Origin: a virus
DNA: 64,000 nt
Reading direction: 5' to 3' (one strand)
IMG/VR virus record: IMGVR_UViG_3300037805_000644
Span: 1-64,000 of that record
Each line of letters begins with the position of its first letter. Within the stretch, counting starts at the first letter, position 1. Made by a program: the position numbers and the translations under genes. The notes beneath the pieces were generated by a model. The model did no database searches and was not told the DNA's origin. It saw only the letters and a list, made by a program, of their open reading frames with translations. Of the stretch, positions 22,872 through 30,539 are shown one piece after another.

Positions 22872-23753
22872 TTAACTACTATGTGGTGGGCTACCGTTAC
22901 CTCTTTTATCTGGCCCCATGAACATTTCGCAGAATTCAGGGATAGCGATCCTCATCCTTTTTCGGGCAATCTCCAGGTATTTCGGGGAGATATCCACACC
23001 TAAGAAGTCTCTGAGGTTATTGCCGGCAGCAACGCCTGTGGTGCCACTGCCACAGAAAGGGTCAAGAACCAGATCACCCTCTTTGGTGAACAGCTTAACG
23101 AAAAAATCAGGAAGGGCCACTGGGAATGCGGCTGGGTGTCCTAGATTTCGGGTCTCCGTCGGGAGGTGCAGGACATTGCTCGGGAAAACCATTTTCCGGT
23201 CTTTCCAAACCCCCGTGTTTTTCGTGTACCCTGAACCCGTCCCAGACATCACCTGACCAACGCTCTCCCCTTGTGTCCAATCTCCCACCGGAACACGGAC
23301 ATTATCCTGGTACATCAAGAACTTGCGGTTCTTGTTAAACTGTAGGATCCGTTCCCAAGAATCCCTGAAACGATTAGGCCATTTACCCGGTGTGGTGTTC
23401 TTTTTGTGCCAGATGAATTCCTCAGTCCAAATCCACCCCTGAGAGCGCATCGCCTGGATCAAATCCAGAACGTAGGTATGCCGCTCCCCGCGATGCACAT
23501 GCTCCTTGATGTTCACAAGCAGGGTGCCCGAGTCCTCCAACACCCTGTAAAGTTCCAAGGAGACATCCCTCCACCACTCCACGTAATCGTTTGCAGGGAT
23601 GCCCCCGTAAGTGGCTTTCCGCTGAGTTGCATAGGGAGGTGAGGTGAAGATAAGCTGGACACTCCCACTCTCAAGCCCTCCCAACGCCAGGGGCACAGCC
23701 CCTTCAATCAAATCCCACTCAACCACGCTTGTCTCCTTCGGAGTTAGCCGCAT
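22872..23753 (-). CDS. DNA methyltransferase (N4/N6-type, beta class)
   Basis: 293 residues, SAM-dependent. Catalytic motif IV is TSPPY (37-41) near the N-terminus and the SAM-binding motif I is DPFCGSGTTGVAAG (~235-248) near the C-terminus, the order of beta-class enzymes. TSPPY is most often seen in N4-cytosine methyltransferases, though N6-adenine cannot be excluded. A target-recognition region lies between (WIWTEEFIWHKKNTTPGK). Likely protects phage DNA from restriction. It overlaps the broken methyltransferase upstream by 35 nt. No cognate endonuclease is adjacent. Confidence 0.9.
   Translation of the reverse strand: MRLTPKETSVVEWDLIEGAVPLALGGLESGSVQLIFTSPPYATQRKATYGGIPANDYVEWWRDVSLELYRVLEDSGTLLVNIKEHVHRGERHTYVLDLIQAMRSQGWIWTEEFIWHKKNTTPGKWPNRFRDSWERILQFNKNRKFLMYQDNVRVPVGDWTQGESVGQVMSGTGSGYTKNTGVWKDRKMVFPSNVLHLPTETRNLGHPAAFPVALPDFFVKLFTKEGDLVLDPFCGSGTTGVAAGNNLRDFLGVDISPKYLEIARKRMRIAIPEFCEMFMGPDKRGNGSPPHSS
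22876..22901 (-). promoter_or_regulatory. GGTAAC-N15-AGTAG promoter-like site
   Basis: GGTAAC (22901-22896), 15 nt, AGTAG (22880-22876), inside the 3' end of the methyltransferase gene, 53 nt before the ATG at 22823. It would let the ParB-like gene be transcribed separately. Confidence 0.6.
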
Positions 23754-24331
23754 GTACAGGTTTCCGGGCCGTCAGAAAGGGCTCCCAGGAGGGGCGCACG
23801 GCTGTGCCGTAACCATCCCAGAACTGGGCCTCCTTTGTGGTGGGTTCAGTGATGTACTGCACCCCTGCCGAACCGGCATCCCCACTGCCAACCAGGGTGT
23901 CGAACCCCCGACCACCCTTGCGCTTAGAGTTCGGGCGACTGGAGGGGTTGACCCCCACCGGCGTCCCCTCGAAACCCAACCGCTTGTCGATGGATTTGCT
24001 GATGTTCAGGTTTTTAGGGAAGCCTGTGCCGTACCCCCAGGCTTCGAGGCTGAGGTCCGTGAACCCCGCCTCCTCAAGGACCTGTGCCAGCCGGTGATAG
24101 GTGCGGGCGGCCGAGAACACCTTGACCACCCCGCCAGGCTTGAGCTTCTGGTAAATGAGGGTCCAGAGATCTGCATCGAAAGCGATCCCCGAGCGGTCCC
24201 ATTTCTTGCCCATGAATCCAATCTCAGGTATTATTACTCGTAGGGGGGATCGGTGATGACAGCGACGATTGAGTCGTCGTCCAGCTCCAGCAGGCGCACT
24301 TGGCAAGCACCCAACCACAGCAGGAATGTCA
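23719..24331 (-). pseudogene. DNA methyltransferase N-terminal part, disrupted at DPPY
   Basis: Upstream frame: LLWLGACQVRLLELDDDSIV then VITDPPYE and two stop codons. Downstream frame: IGFMGKKWDRSGIAFD, LKPGGVVKVFSAARTYHRLA, WGYGTGFPKNLNISKSI and WEPFLTARKPV. Removing 14 nt (24223-24236) would fuse them as DPPYE-IGFMGKKWD, a standard methyltransferase motif IV region. The part after ATG 24213 could be expressed alone but would lack the catalytic motif. The protein stops after the ARKP motif and lacks the later motifs, which occur in separate genes at 28.4-30.5 kb. A homing endonuclease gene lies against the broken end on the opposite strand. Confidence 0.8.
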
Positions 24332-24346
24332 GATCCCCCCTACGAG
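24237..24346. repeat. 15-bp inverted repeat of the DPPYE coding sequence
   Basis: CTCGTAGGGGGGATC at 24237-24251 and its exact complement at 24332-24346. The minus-strand copy encodes the methyltransferase motif DPPYE. The plus-strand copy lies just before the homing endonuclease gene. An exact 15-bp match to a functional motif suggests rearrangement around the endonuclease target. Confidence 0.8.
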
Positions 24347-24374
24347 CCTTATTTTCCAGCATCGAGGGTTCCTC

Positions 24375-25175
24375 ATGAAAGTTCAACGCACATGCCCAAT
24401 ATGCGGCAAGGTCTACAAAGCAGACAGTACCCGGCTCAGGCATGGGAGGCAGACCACCTGCTCTCGTGCTTGCTCTTACTCGCTCCGGGGGGGGAAACGA
24501 GCTACCTCCACTGAGATCACCTGCACCACCTGCGGGAGTTCTTTCACACGCCCCCCCAGCCAGATGAAATCACGCCATGGGGGATCTTTCTGTTCAACTG
24601 AGTGCCATTACAAAGGTCGGGGTCTCGGCCACGTCCAGAGAATCGTGGAGGACGGATATGACCTCACGCCCGAGGGGCGTGCCTCTCTTTCCGTTCGCCG
24701 CAGGGAGGCCAACTTCAAACGCAAAGCCGAAGGCAGATACGGCCACACCGAGGAAACCCGAAAGAAACTCTCAGCCTCAACCGCTAAGGCCATTGCTGAG
24801 GGCCGGATCCCACGAATCTCCAAGTTTGAGCGGGAGGTGGGGGTGGTGCTGAGGAGCTTGGGGGTCAAAGCCCAACCCCAGCACGGCATCCGGGATGCTC
24901 AAGGGAGATTCCGTGCGGTGCTGGATTTCTGGCTGCCCGAGCTGGGGGTAGGTGTGGAAGCCAACGGCACTTTCTGGCACGCCGACCCTCGGGTTTTCCC
25001 CCAAGGCCCGGAGCACGCCAGCCAAAAGCGAACCGCAGAGAGGTATGCCCGGAAAATGGCTCTGTTAAATCTGCGGGGGGTTCCCGTGATCGAGGTGTGG
25101 GAGAAAGATTTCAGGGAGGACCCTAAGGGGGCCGTTCAGGATGCCCTTCGAGGTCTCAACGCCCCTGGTGATTGA
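24375..25175 (+). CDS. EDxHD/Vsr-like homing endonuclease with zinc fingers
   Basis: 266 residues. Two N-terminal zinc-finger-like modules (CPICGKVY...CSRAC and CTTCGSSF...CSTECH), a NUMOD-like helix (HTEETRKKLSASTAKAI), then a Vsr/EDxHD nuclease core: EREVGVVLRSLG, AVLDFWLPELGVGVEANGTF, WHADP and VIEVWEKDF. The architecture fits free-standing phage homing endonucleases of the EDxHD group. It is on the strand opposite the methyltransferase it abuts and sits between that gene and a likely methyltransferase promoter at 25298, so it appears to be an insertion. ATG 24375 has GAGG seven nt upstream. Confidence 0.85.
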   Translation: MKVQRTCPICGKVYKADSTRLRHGRQTTCSRACSYSLRGGKRATSTEITCTTCGSSFTRPPSQMKSRHGGSFCSTECHYKGRGLGHVQRIVEDGYDLTPEGRASLSVRRREANFKRKAEGRYGHTEETRKKLSASTAKAIAEGRIPRISKFEREVGVVLRSLGVKAQPQHGIRDAQGRFRAVLDFWLPELGVGVEANGTFWHADPRVFPQGPEHASQKRTAERYARKMALLNLRGVPVIEVWEKDFREDPKGAVQDALRGLNAPGD

Positions 25176-25271
25176 GGGGGCCGGGATCCGGCTTTATCGA
25201 TGGCGTCCCGTGCTCGGGCTTTCTGATCTCGTACTCGGCTCATCCCCATACCCTTCCGGTGGTCTAGGGGA

Positions 25272-25298
25272 CTACTCAAAACAGGGGTGAGTGTTACC
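25272..25298 (-). promoter_or_regulatory. GGTAAC-N16-AGTAG promoter-like site
   Basis: GGTAAC (25298-25293), 16 nt, AGTAG (25276-25272), pointing left. The nearest leftward gene is the disrupted methyltransferase, now separated by the plus-strand endonuclease gene. A short open stretch MSRVRDQKARARDAIDKAG follows it, possibly the original methyltransferase N-terminus. Confidence 0.6.
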
Positions 25299-25572
25299 AG
25301 CCCTGGCGGTTGACCGAGCAGGCGTCGATCTCCCCACAGGAGCTGATCTTGGCGAGGCAGGTGGGGTTGAGGGCGTGCCCTCGGGACTGGGTGTCCTCAC
25401 AGAACTGCTGGCAGCTCATCCCGTTGCCCAGGGGCTCACCCTCGGGGCAGCCCAGGTCTGCCATGCGGACACAGGCCGGCTTGCACTGGTCAGTGTCGTT
25501 GGGCTCCACGGGTTTGGGCTGGGGAGCCCCACAGCCCATAAGGAGCAGGACCATCAGGATGATTCGGCTCAT
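25294..25572 (-). CDS. cysteine-rich predicted lipoprotein
   Basis: 92 residues. MSRIILMVLLLMGCGAPQPK has a basic start, hydrophobic core and LMGC lipobox, so lipidation is expected. The mature part has eight Cys in a pattern (QCKPACVRMADLGCPEGEPL; CQQFCEDT; CLAKISSCGEIDACS) resembling small Cys-rich lipoproteins of Deltaproteobacteria/Myxococcota. It may be a surface-exclusion or lysis factor. The ATG overlaps the preceding virion gene stop by 4 nt. Confidence 0.75.
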   Translation of the reverse strand: MSRIILMVLLLMGCGAPQPKPVEPNDTDQCKPACVRMADLGCPEGEPLGNGMSCQQFCEDTQSRGHALNPTCLAKISSCGEIDACSVNRQGW

Positions 25573-26816
25573 GGTGTGAAGCTCGCGAAGTTCAAGATGG
25601 TCATGTTGAGCATGGAGGCACTATGCAAGGCCCCTGCCTCATTGTCCGTCAGGATGGGGAAAGTGTCCCCATCCCCCATCCTGAGCCACGCCTGCATGTC
25701 TGCCACGAAAGGCTTGGCGTTCAGATCGTCAGGAGAGCCGCCGTTGTAAAGGCTGGTGACATTGGCACCACTCAGCTCCACATCGAAGTAAGCCCACTCG
25801 TTGATGTAACCCAGCAACCAGTTTGCCTCCCCCTGCCCTCCCTGTGCCCTTCCGATGCGGAAAGACCCGGACCCTCCAGCACTCCCTGTCATGTTGTTTT
25901 CATTCGTGGTGTTTACCTGGAGTGCCCCATCCACATAGATCTTGATCCCGGCCGGGGTCTCCGTGCCGTCATTGGTGACCACGAGGTGGTACCAAGTGTT
26001 CCCGAGAAGGGTGCCGGCCTCAACCTCCAAGCTGGTGTTTTTGCTGTCCTTGAAACGAACTACAAGCTCACCCGAGACCTTGACCTCGAAAGCGATGTTA
26101 TCGTTTTTGGATCCGAAAGCCCAGATGTCGGAATCCACGAGGGTAAGGAGATGCACCCACTGGGAGATCGACCACGCCTGACTGGAGTCCCGCTCAATAG
26201 CCGCAGTGGTCGTGACATCAAGGTACTGCTTGAAACTAGGACCGTCAAAGCGTACTGAGTTGGTGTCCGAAAACCCCGGCCCAGATGCCAGCACCGTGAG
26301 GTTCAGATTGGCGGTGGTGGTCCCGTTCCCGTTGACTGCGGTGATCGGAATCACCACGGCACCCACAACTGTGGTCGATCCAAAAATGGTGCCCAGCTCA
26401 TTGTTGACGGCCAGGCCAAGGGGCAGCCCTGAGGCGTCAAAGTAAGTGGGGCCCTCTGTGGCGACAATCTGGTAATTGAAAGGCTGGCTTGCCACCACAC
26501 TCTCAGTGAGAGAGGAGGTGATCGTGGGCTTGTTCCCCCCGGGGCCCCCGCCAGCCAGGGCGTTGAACTCGGCGTTGAGGTAATTGACCACCTCGCCCAC
26601 GTTCGCACCCGCCGCCGTTCCGTCCTGTTTCAGTACCTCCGTGAAAGGTGCGGAAGCAATCTCCCGCCACCCCACGGGTCCATGCAGGTCGTAGATGTCG
26701 ATGAGGCCATCATCATCCTCAACTGCCTGGAGCGAGTTGGTGAATTTGGTGGCGACAGTGGAGGGGTCAAACACCACTGACCCTGCCTCATTGTCCCTGT
26801 AGATTTTGACTGCCAC
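25569..26816 (-). CDS. LamG/concanavalin-like virion protein
   Basis: 415 residues from GTG 26816. Residues ~110-190 resemble a putative Ig (He_PIG) domain (PFNYQIVATEGPTYFDASGL). Residues ~200-395 match a LamG jelly-roll: WSISQWVHLLTLVDSDIWAF, WYHLVVTNDGTETPAGIKIY, then GSFRIGRAQ and GYINEWAYFDVELSG. Such lectin folds bind glycans, so the protein is probably a head fibre, tail fibre or receptor-binding accessory. Neighbouring genes are also virion-like. No catalytic motif. Confidence 0.8.
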   Translation of the reverse strand: MAVKIYRDNEAGSVVFDPSTVATKFTNSLQAVEDDDGLIDIYDLHGPVGWREIASAPFTEVLKQDGTAAGANVGEVVNYLNAEFNALAGGGPGGNKPTITSSLTESVVASQPFNYQIVATEGPTYFDASGLPLGLAVNNELGTIFGSTTVVGAVVIPITAVNGNGTTTANLNLTVLASGPGFSDTNSVRFDGPSFKQYLDVTTTAAIERDSSQAWSISQWVHLLTLVDSDIWAFGSKNDNIAFEVKVSGELVVRFKDSKNTSLEVEAGTLLGNTWYHLVVTNDGTETPAGIKIYVDGALQVNTTNENNMTGSAGGSGSFRIGRAQGGQGEANWLLGYINEWAYFDVELSGANVTSLYNGGSPDDLNAKPFVADMQAWLRMGDGDTFPILTDNEAGALHSASMLNMTILNFASFTP

Positions 26817-26826
26817 GGTAAAACCC

Positions 26827-27570
26827 TTAGAAGTGCTTGATAAAGAAACCGTTTACCGTCACCGAGGCGGCGGCACTGCACAAGACCTCGATGGTGGCGC
26901 CTGCCGCCAACACCTGTTCTGAGCCGATGTAGAATTGCAGGGTTTCCACTCGGGGGTAAGCAACCCCAGCACCCTCATCGAGAGAGGACAACCCCTTGGT
27001 CAACTGGAATCCCCCAAAGGCAGGGAAATTCAGGCGGACGGACAGCCGTGCGTTGTTCACTGTCGGTGTGACGGTGAAGTCTGCACGAAACAGCAGCACA
27101 TCACCCACCGTCAGGTCATCAAACAGGAGGGCGTTCCCCACGGTGTCCCACAGCTCCTCAACACCTGTCGGTGCCCAGGTTTTGGTGGTCTGGGGCCCAA
27201 GGCCATCGTTTGTCAGAGGCGTCCAGGTGTCTGCCACCAGCGCGAGGGGGGCTGCGATTGTCCCCAGATCGTTGTAATCCATGAAACCAAACCACTCCTG
27301 GGTGGCTCGGTGCATTTCGGACCCCACTTTGAAGAGTGCTGTGATCAACCCCCGATCAATGAACCCCCGTAGGACTCCGCTCTCGTAAGAGGCTGCCACG
27401 TCGCTGGAGTAAAACAACTCCAGCGTTCCCGTGGTCGGGACATAGACGCCACCAGCCCGGACGGAACCGCCAGCCCGGCCCCTCCCCAGGTCATTAACCA
27501 CGATGTCCTGGATCAGCAAGGGTGCCGCGCCCCCAACCAGGGTTACCTCAATGTATGGTCCAAAAGCCAT
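26827..27570 (-). CDS. probable virion structural protein
   Basis: 247 residues, almost all beta-strand and small residues, starting MAFGPYIEVTLVGGAAPLLI and ending VTVNGFFIKHF. Low cysteine, high Thr/Gly/Val, as in head decoration or tail components. RBS AGGAGG before ATG 27570. It directly precedes the LamG protein gene. Not assignable to a known family by eye. Confidence 0.65.
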   Translation of the reverse strand: MAFGPYIEVTLVGGAAPLLIQDIVVNDLGRGRAGGSVRAGGVYVPTTGTLELFYSSDVAASYESGVLRGFIDRGLITALFKVGSEMHRATQEWFGFMDYNDLGTIAAPLALVADTWTPLTNDGLGPQTTKTWAPTGVEELWDTVGNALLFDDLTVGDVLLFRADFTVTPTVNNARLSVRLNFPAFGGFQLTKGLSSLDEGAGVAYPRVETLQFYIGSEQVLAAGATIEVLCSAAASVTVNGFFIKHF

Positions 27571-27608
27571 GCTCAGCCCTCCTCATAGAACACCCGTGGA
27601 TAATCAAA

Positions 27609-28406
27609 TTATTCACGGTAAGGCTCAAAGCCCTCCTGGGCAACCCAGAAATCCTTGGAGGTGGGGGAAGCAATCAGCTCAGGAGACACGAGGCCATACC
27701 CGTCATCTCCCCAGGTCACCCCCCAGGAGTTCTCGATGAGGAACATGCCGTCCACATAGCCCACGATAACGACGGCATGGAGACCTACCCGGTCCTCTCG
27801 GGGGACCGGCTTGAGGGGGACCAGGGGACCTTTGCTCTTGTAGTGCTGGTACCAGTTGTCCCCCACATTGGTGCCGAACACCACAGGGTTTCCCGCCCGC
27901 AAGCAGTTGATCACCTCGGTGACCCGAGCGGCACCCGTGGACCGGATTTTGAAATAGCTCTCGATCTTGTGGAGGTAAGCAACCCGCAAAGACATGAAGC
28001 TCGGGGGGGTGTTCACCTTGTCGAGGTCGAACGGCCAGTTGGCCTCAGGGGGCACACCGAACCGACGCAGCACATTGAAGGCGTGGCTGACATACGTCCC
28101 CTCATCGTTGTGGGTCTCGGGGGGGCTCATCAGCTCTCGGGCCAGGTAATAAACGGCCAGGCGACTCAGATCCACATGGGCTGCCAGGCCGTGCTTCTGG
28201 ATGCGCTTGATCTCCAACGCCTTGATGCAGGCGTTGGCTACACAAGAGTTGGACCACCTCTGGTCATGGCGGGGCCCCGAGAAAGGGCGGAGGTCAGCAT
28301 CGCCGGAATCCTCATAAACCATTTGTGCCTTGAGGCTGTCCTCATACGACCAATGGCTAGGGTTGTCCGGTTCCTCCCGGAACCCCTTCAACGTGATCGG
28401 GTTCAT
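27609..28406 (-). CDS. papain-like (C1 family) cysteine peptidase
   Basis: 265 residues. Catalytic Cys55 in RWSNSCVANACIKALE (C1 consensus SCxA), His210 in GLHAVVIVGYVDG and Asn226 in IENSWGVTWGDDGYG. All three catalytic residues and the oxyanion region are present. There is no signal peptide or pro-region, so it should act in the cytoplasm or in the virion. Possible roles are virion protein maturation, host protein cleavage or exclusion of a bacterial defence. It lies between virion genes and methyltransferase pieces; the start overlaps the latter. Confidence 0.85.
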   Translation of the reverse strand: MNPITLKGFREEPDNPSHWSYEDSLKAQMVYEDSGDADLRPFSGPRHDQRWSNSCVANACIKALEIKRIQKHGLAAHVDLSRLAVYYLARELMSPPETHNDEGTYVSHAFNVLRRFGVPPEANWPFDLDKVNTPPSFMSLRVAYLHKIESYFKIRSTGAARVTEVINCLRAGNPVVFGTNVGDNWYQHYKSKGPLVPLKPVPREDRVGLHAVVIVGYVDGMFLIENSWGVTWGDDGYGLVSPELIASPTSKDFWVAQEGFEPYRE

Positions 28407-28656
28407 CGTGGATCCTCACCTGTTTGAAATAACCAGAAGCCCCGGGGAGTACCCTCTCCAGCTCGGGGATAGGGCAACCCTTGGCGCAGAACGACTTGGA
28501 GCATCCTGCCTTATGGACCAGGATCACATTGGCACCAAACCCACCAGAGGGCAAGCGGCTGCCATCAATGTTGACGGCACCTGTCCCGTGGGTTTCAACA
28601 TTGGCGACGATACTGGGCTCGCCGAGGGGCTTGCGGAGCATGTGGATCACGTACAT
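28357..28656 (-). CDS. methyltransferase central fragment
   Basis: 99 residues. RKPLGEPSIVANVETHGTGA then NIDGSRLPSGGFGANVILVH matches the RKP...HGTGA...NID...ANV segment that in phage N4/N6 methyltransferases follows the DPPY half. The Cys pattern KSFCAKGCPIPELE is also typical. No motif I or IV is present, so it cannot act alone. It would complete the broken enzyme at 23.7-24.3 kb and the C-terminal protein at 28.7-30.5 kb. The start overlaps the preceding stop (TGATG). Confidence 0.75.
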   Translation of the reverse strand: MYVIHMLRKPLGEPSIVANVETHGTGAVNIDGSRLPSGGFGANVILVHKAGCSKSFCAKGCPIPELERVLPGASGYFKQVRIHDEPDHVEGVPGGTGQP

Positions 28657-30500
28657 CAGTCTTCCCCAAACATGGCGTCAAACAGGTCGGGCTCTTCGGG
28701 ATCAGGCTCGCTTTCGTGCCTCTGATCAGTTGCCAGATCGAGCTTGCGGTACCCGGGGAGCCTTTGGTCCCAGTGCTCAATGCGGTTGGTGGAGATCTCC
28801 ACGTACTCCGGGGTCATGTCGATGCCCGTGAAATCGTGGCCTGTCCTCAAGCAGGCAACTCCTGTGCTGCCTGACCCCATGAAAGGGTCCACCACCCGGC
28901 CCCTTGGCACATCCCGCAGCAGGGTCTGCATGAGCCTCCAGGGTTTTACTGTGTTGTGACTCATCCCTACTGCCGTCTGAAACGTAGGGCAGTCCCGTAC
29001 CGTGAGGTTCCACACATCACCTTTGTAAGGGGTCGGGGTGATCCCTTGAACATAGGAGAGCCGGTATTCCACGCTTTCATGTTCCAGGATGGTGGGTCGG
29101 GTAGGTTTACGGCGCTCCTGCTCCCGGTCCAAGGCGTAAAAGCGCATTTGGTACGACGGCAGGGTCTCCTTGAACTTCCGACTCCCAATTTTGCCCGGCT
29201 GCGCCCCATAGCGGTGCAGGTTGCCCTTAGACCCCAGGGCCTCCCCCAGCAAACGCATCTGCGAGGCGAGATCTGGAGAGACGGTTTTAGCCTGGCGGTA
29301 TGTCCTCACCTTGCCGCCATCTCCTGCCATGTACCCCTCGAACACTGCTTGCCAAGTGGACCGCTGCCGTTGCCAGATCGTGGGGGGTAGCCGCTTGTTC
29401 GACGCCCCACACGGGGACCATTCCCGGAACTGCCCCCCGACCTCCGGGTCGAACCCGATGACCTGGACTGCCTTGGTTCCCTTTTTCGGGTACTCCCCCA
29501 GATTGAATCCCCGACCCTCAAAAAACCGACGAAGCCGGTTGATGTAGTCCGTCTCGTCCTGGTGGAGAGTGAACGAGGGGTACACGTTGGAACCGTGTCC
29601 CGCACGCTGGAGCACACCCTCTGCCAGCCACAACCCGAATACCCACCACCACTCATCCGGCCGGTCGTCCTTGATCCCTATGTCCACCAGCAGAGGGGTC
29701 ATCGTGTAATCCCCTCTGCGGATCGCTTGAGCCTCCACCCACCCCACGTTACCGCCGGTGATGTTCTTGCCTTTCCGGGTGGGCCTCCAGATGAGGAACG
29801 GGTGGTTGTCTGATGCCAGGGTGGTGTAGTTCGTCCCCTGCACTGCGATCTCGTACAGGTGGTCGCTAGTGTACGGGTGGTGGCTGATGTCCTCAATGGC
29901 GTGGAAACGCCCATCCGACCCCAACACCCGGTGGGCCAGGGTGACCTCAGAGATGGGCCGGTACCCTTGTTCTGTCATCACGAAAGCATCAGGGTGCAGG
30001 CAAGGGTGGTGATTCTTGACCCCCTGGGCCGTTCGGGAAGCCCCTGCCCGAGGGCTCTTGAGGCCGTCCGACCCTTCCTTACGCCCAGTGGCAGCGGCGC
30101 CAGTCTGCTCAGGTAGACCCTGGCACCCTGCCTCACGCTCAGCTCGGCTGACCTTGGCCATGTAGTGGAAAGGATCGGAGGCGTCATCGACCACCAGGAA
30201 CGTATCCCGGACCTGGAAGCCCCCGTCCTCCAGGTTGACCGCCCCCTTGTGCCCAATGGGGTTGTCCTCAGGGGCAACCACCATGAGGTGCGCCCCCGGC
30301 TTGAGGACCCTCAGCAGTTGGACGGTCATGGCCTTGTCAGGGGTCCCCACGACGAGGAGACCTGTTAGGGCTCCATCGGCGATGGAGCCCCAGTCCACCT
30401 TGGACATGTTGGGGATGAACACTGCCTCAAGATAGGGCTCGGGAGGGCTCAGGAACGTCCGTAGATAGTCGGACAAGCCCTTGGGGATAGGACGGCTCAT
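28656..30500 (-). CDS. DNA methyltransferase C-terminal part with intein
   Basis: 614 residues, of which 167-516 are an intein. The N-extein reads LLRVLKPGAHLMVVAPEDNP, then VSRAEREAGCQGLPEQTGAA, GRKEGSDGLKSPRAGA and VKNHHP. The C-extein starts TVKPWRLMQTLL followed by VVDPFMGSGSTGVACLRTGH, the SAM-binding motif I of beta-class enzymes. Splicing rejoins the conserved HHP-TVKP motif. DPPY (motif IV) is absent and exists only in another gene at 24.2 kb, so a split enzyme is plausible. The C-terminal tail (ESEPDPEEPDLFDAMFGED) is acidic and shares 26 identical bases with the gene at 15875. Confidence 0.88.
   Translation of the reverse strand: MSRPIPKGLSDYLRTFLSPPEPYLEAVFIPNMSKVDWGSIADGALTGLLVVGTPDKAMTVQLLRVLKPGAHLMVVAPEDNPIGHKGAVNLEDGGFQVRDTFLVVDDASDPFHYMAKVSRAEREAGCQGLPEQTGAAATGRKEGSDGLKSPRAGASRTAQGVKNHHPCLHPDAFVMTEQGYRPISEVTLAHRVLGSDGRFHAIEDISHHPYTSDHLYEIAVQGTNYTTLASDNHPFLIWRPTRKGKNITGGNVGWVEAQAIRRGDYTMTPLLVDIGIKDDRPDEWWWVFGLWLAEGVLQRAGHGSNVYPSFTLHQDETDYINRLRRFFEGRGFNLGEYPKKGTKAVQVIGFDPEVGGQFREWSPCGASNKRLPPTIWQRQRSTWQAVFEGYMAGDGGKVRTYRQAKTVSPDLASQMRLLGEALGSKGNLHRYGAQPGKIGSRKFKETLPSYQMRFYALDREQERRKPTRPTILEHESVEYRLSYVQGITPTPYKGDVWNLTVRDCPTFQTAVGMSHNTVKPWRLMQTLLRDVPRGRVVDPFMGSGSTGVACLRTGHDFTGIDMTPEYVEISTNRIEHWDQRLPGYRKLDLATDQRHESEPDPEEPDLFDAMFGED
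28953..30002 (-). mobile_element. LAGLIDADG intein in a methyltransferase
   Basis: 350 residues. It starts at Cys (CLHPDAFVMTEQGYRPI) and ends GMSHN before Thr, with His-Asn and Thr +1 as expected. The block B His lies in LASDNHPF. LAGLIDADG-like helices are FGLWLAEG (288-295) and FEGYMAGDGG (387-396). The insertion splits HHP/TVKP, a motif conserved in many phage methyltransferases. Confidence 0.93.
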
Positions 30501-30539
30501 GTCTCAGCCCTGGGGGCGCTGAGTGTGCCCTCAGGGGCG

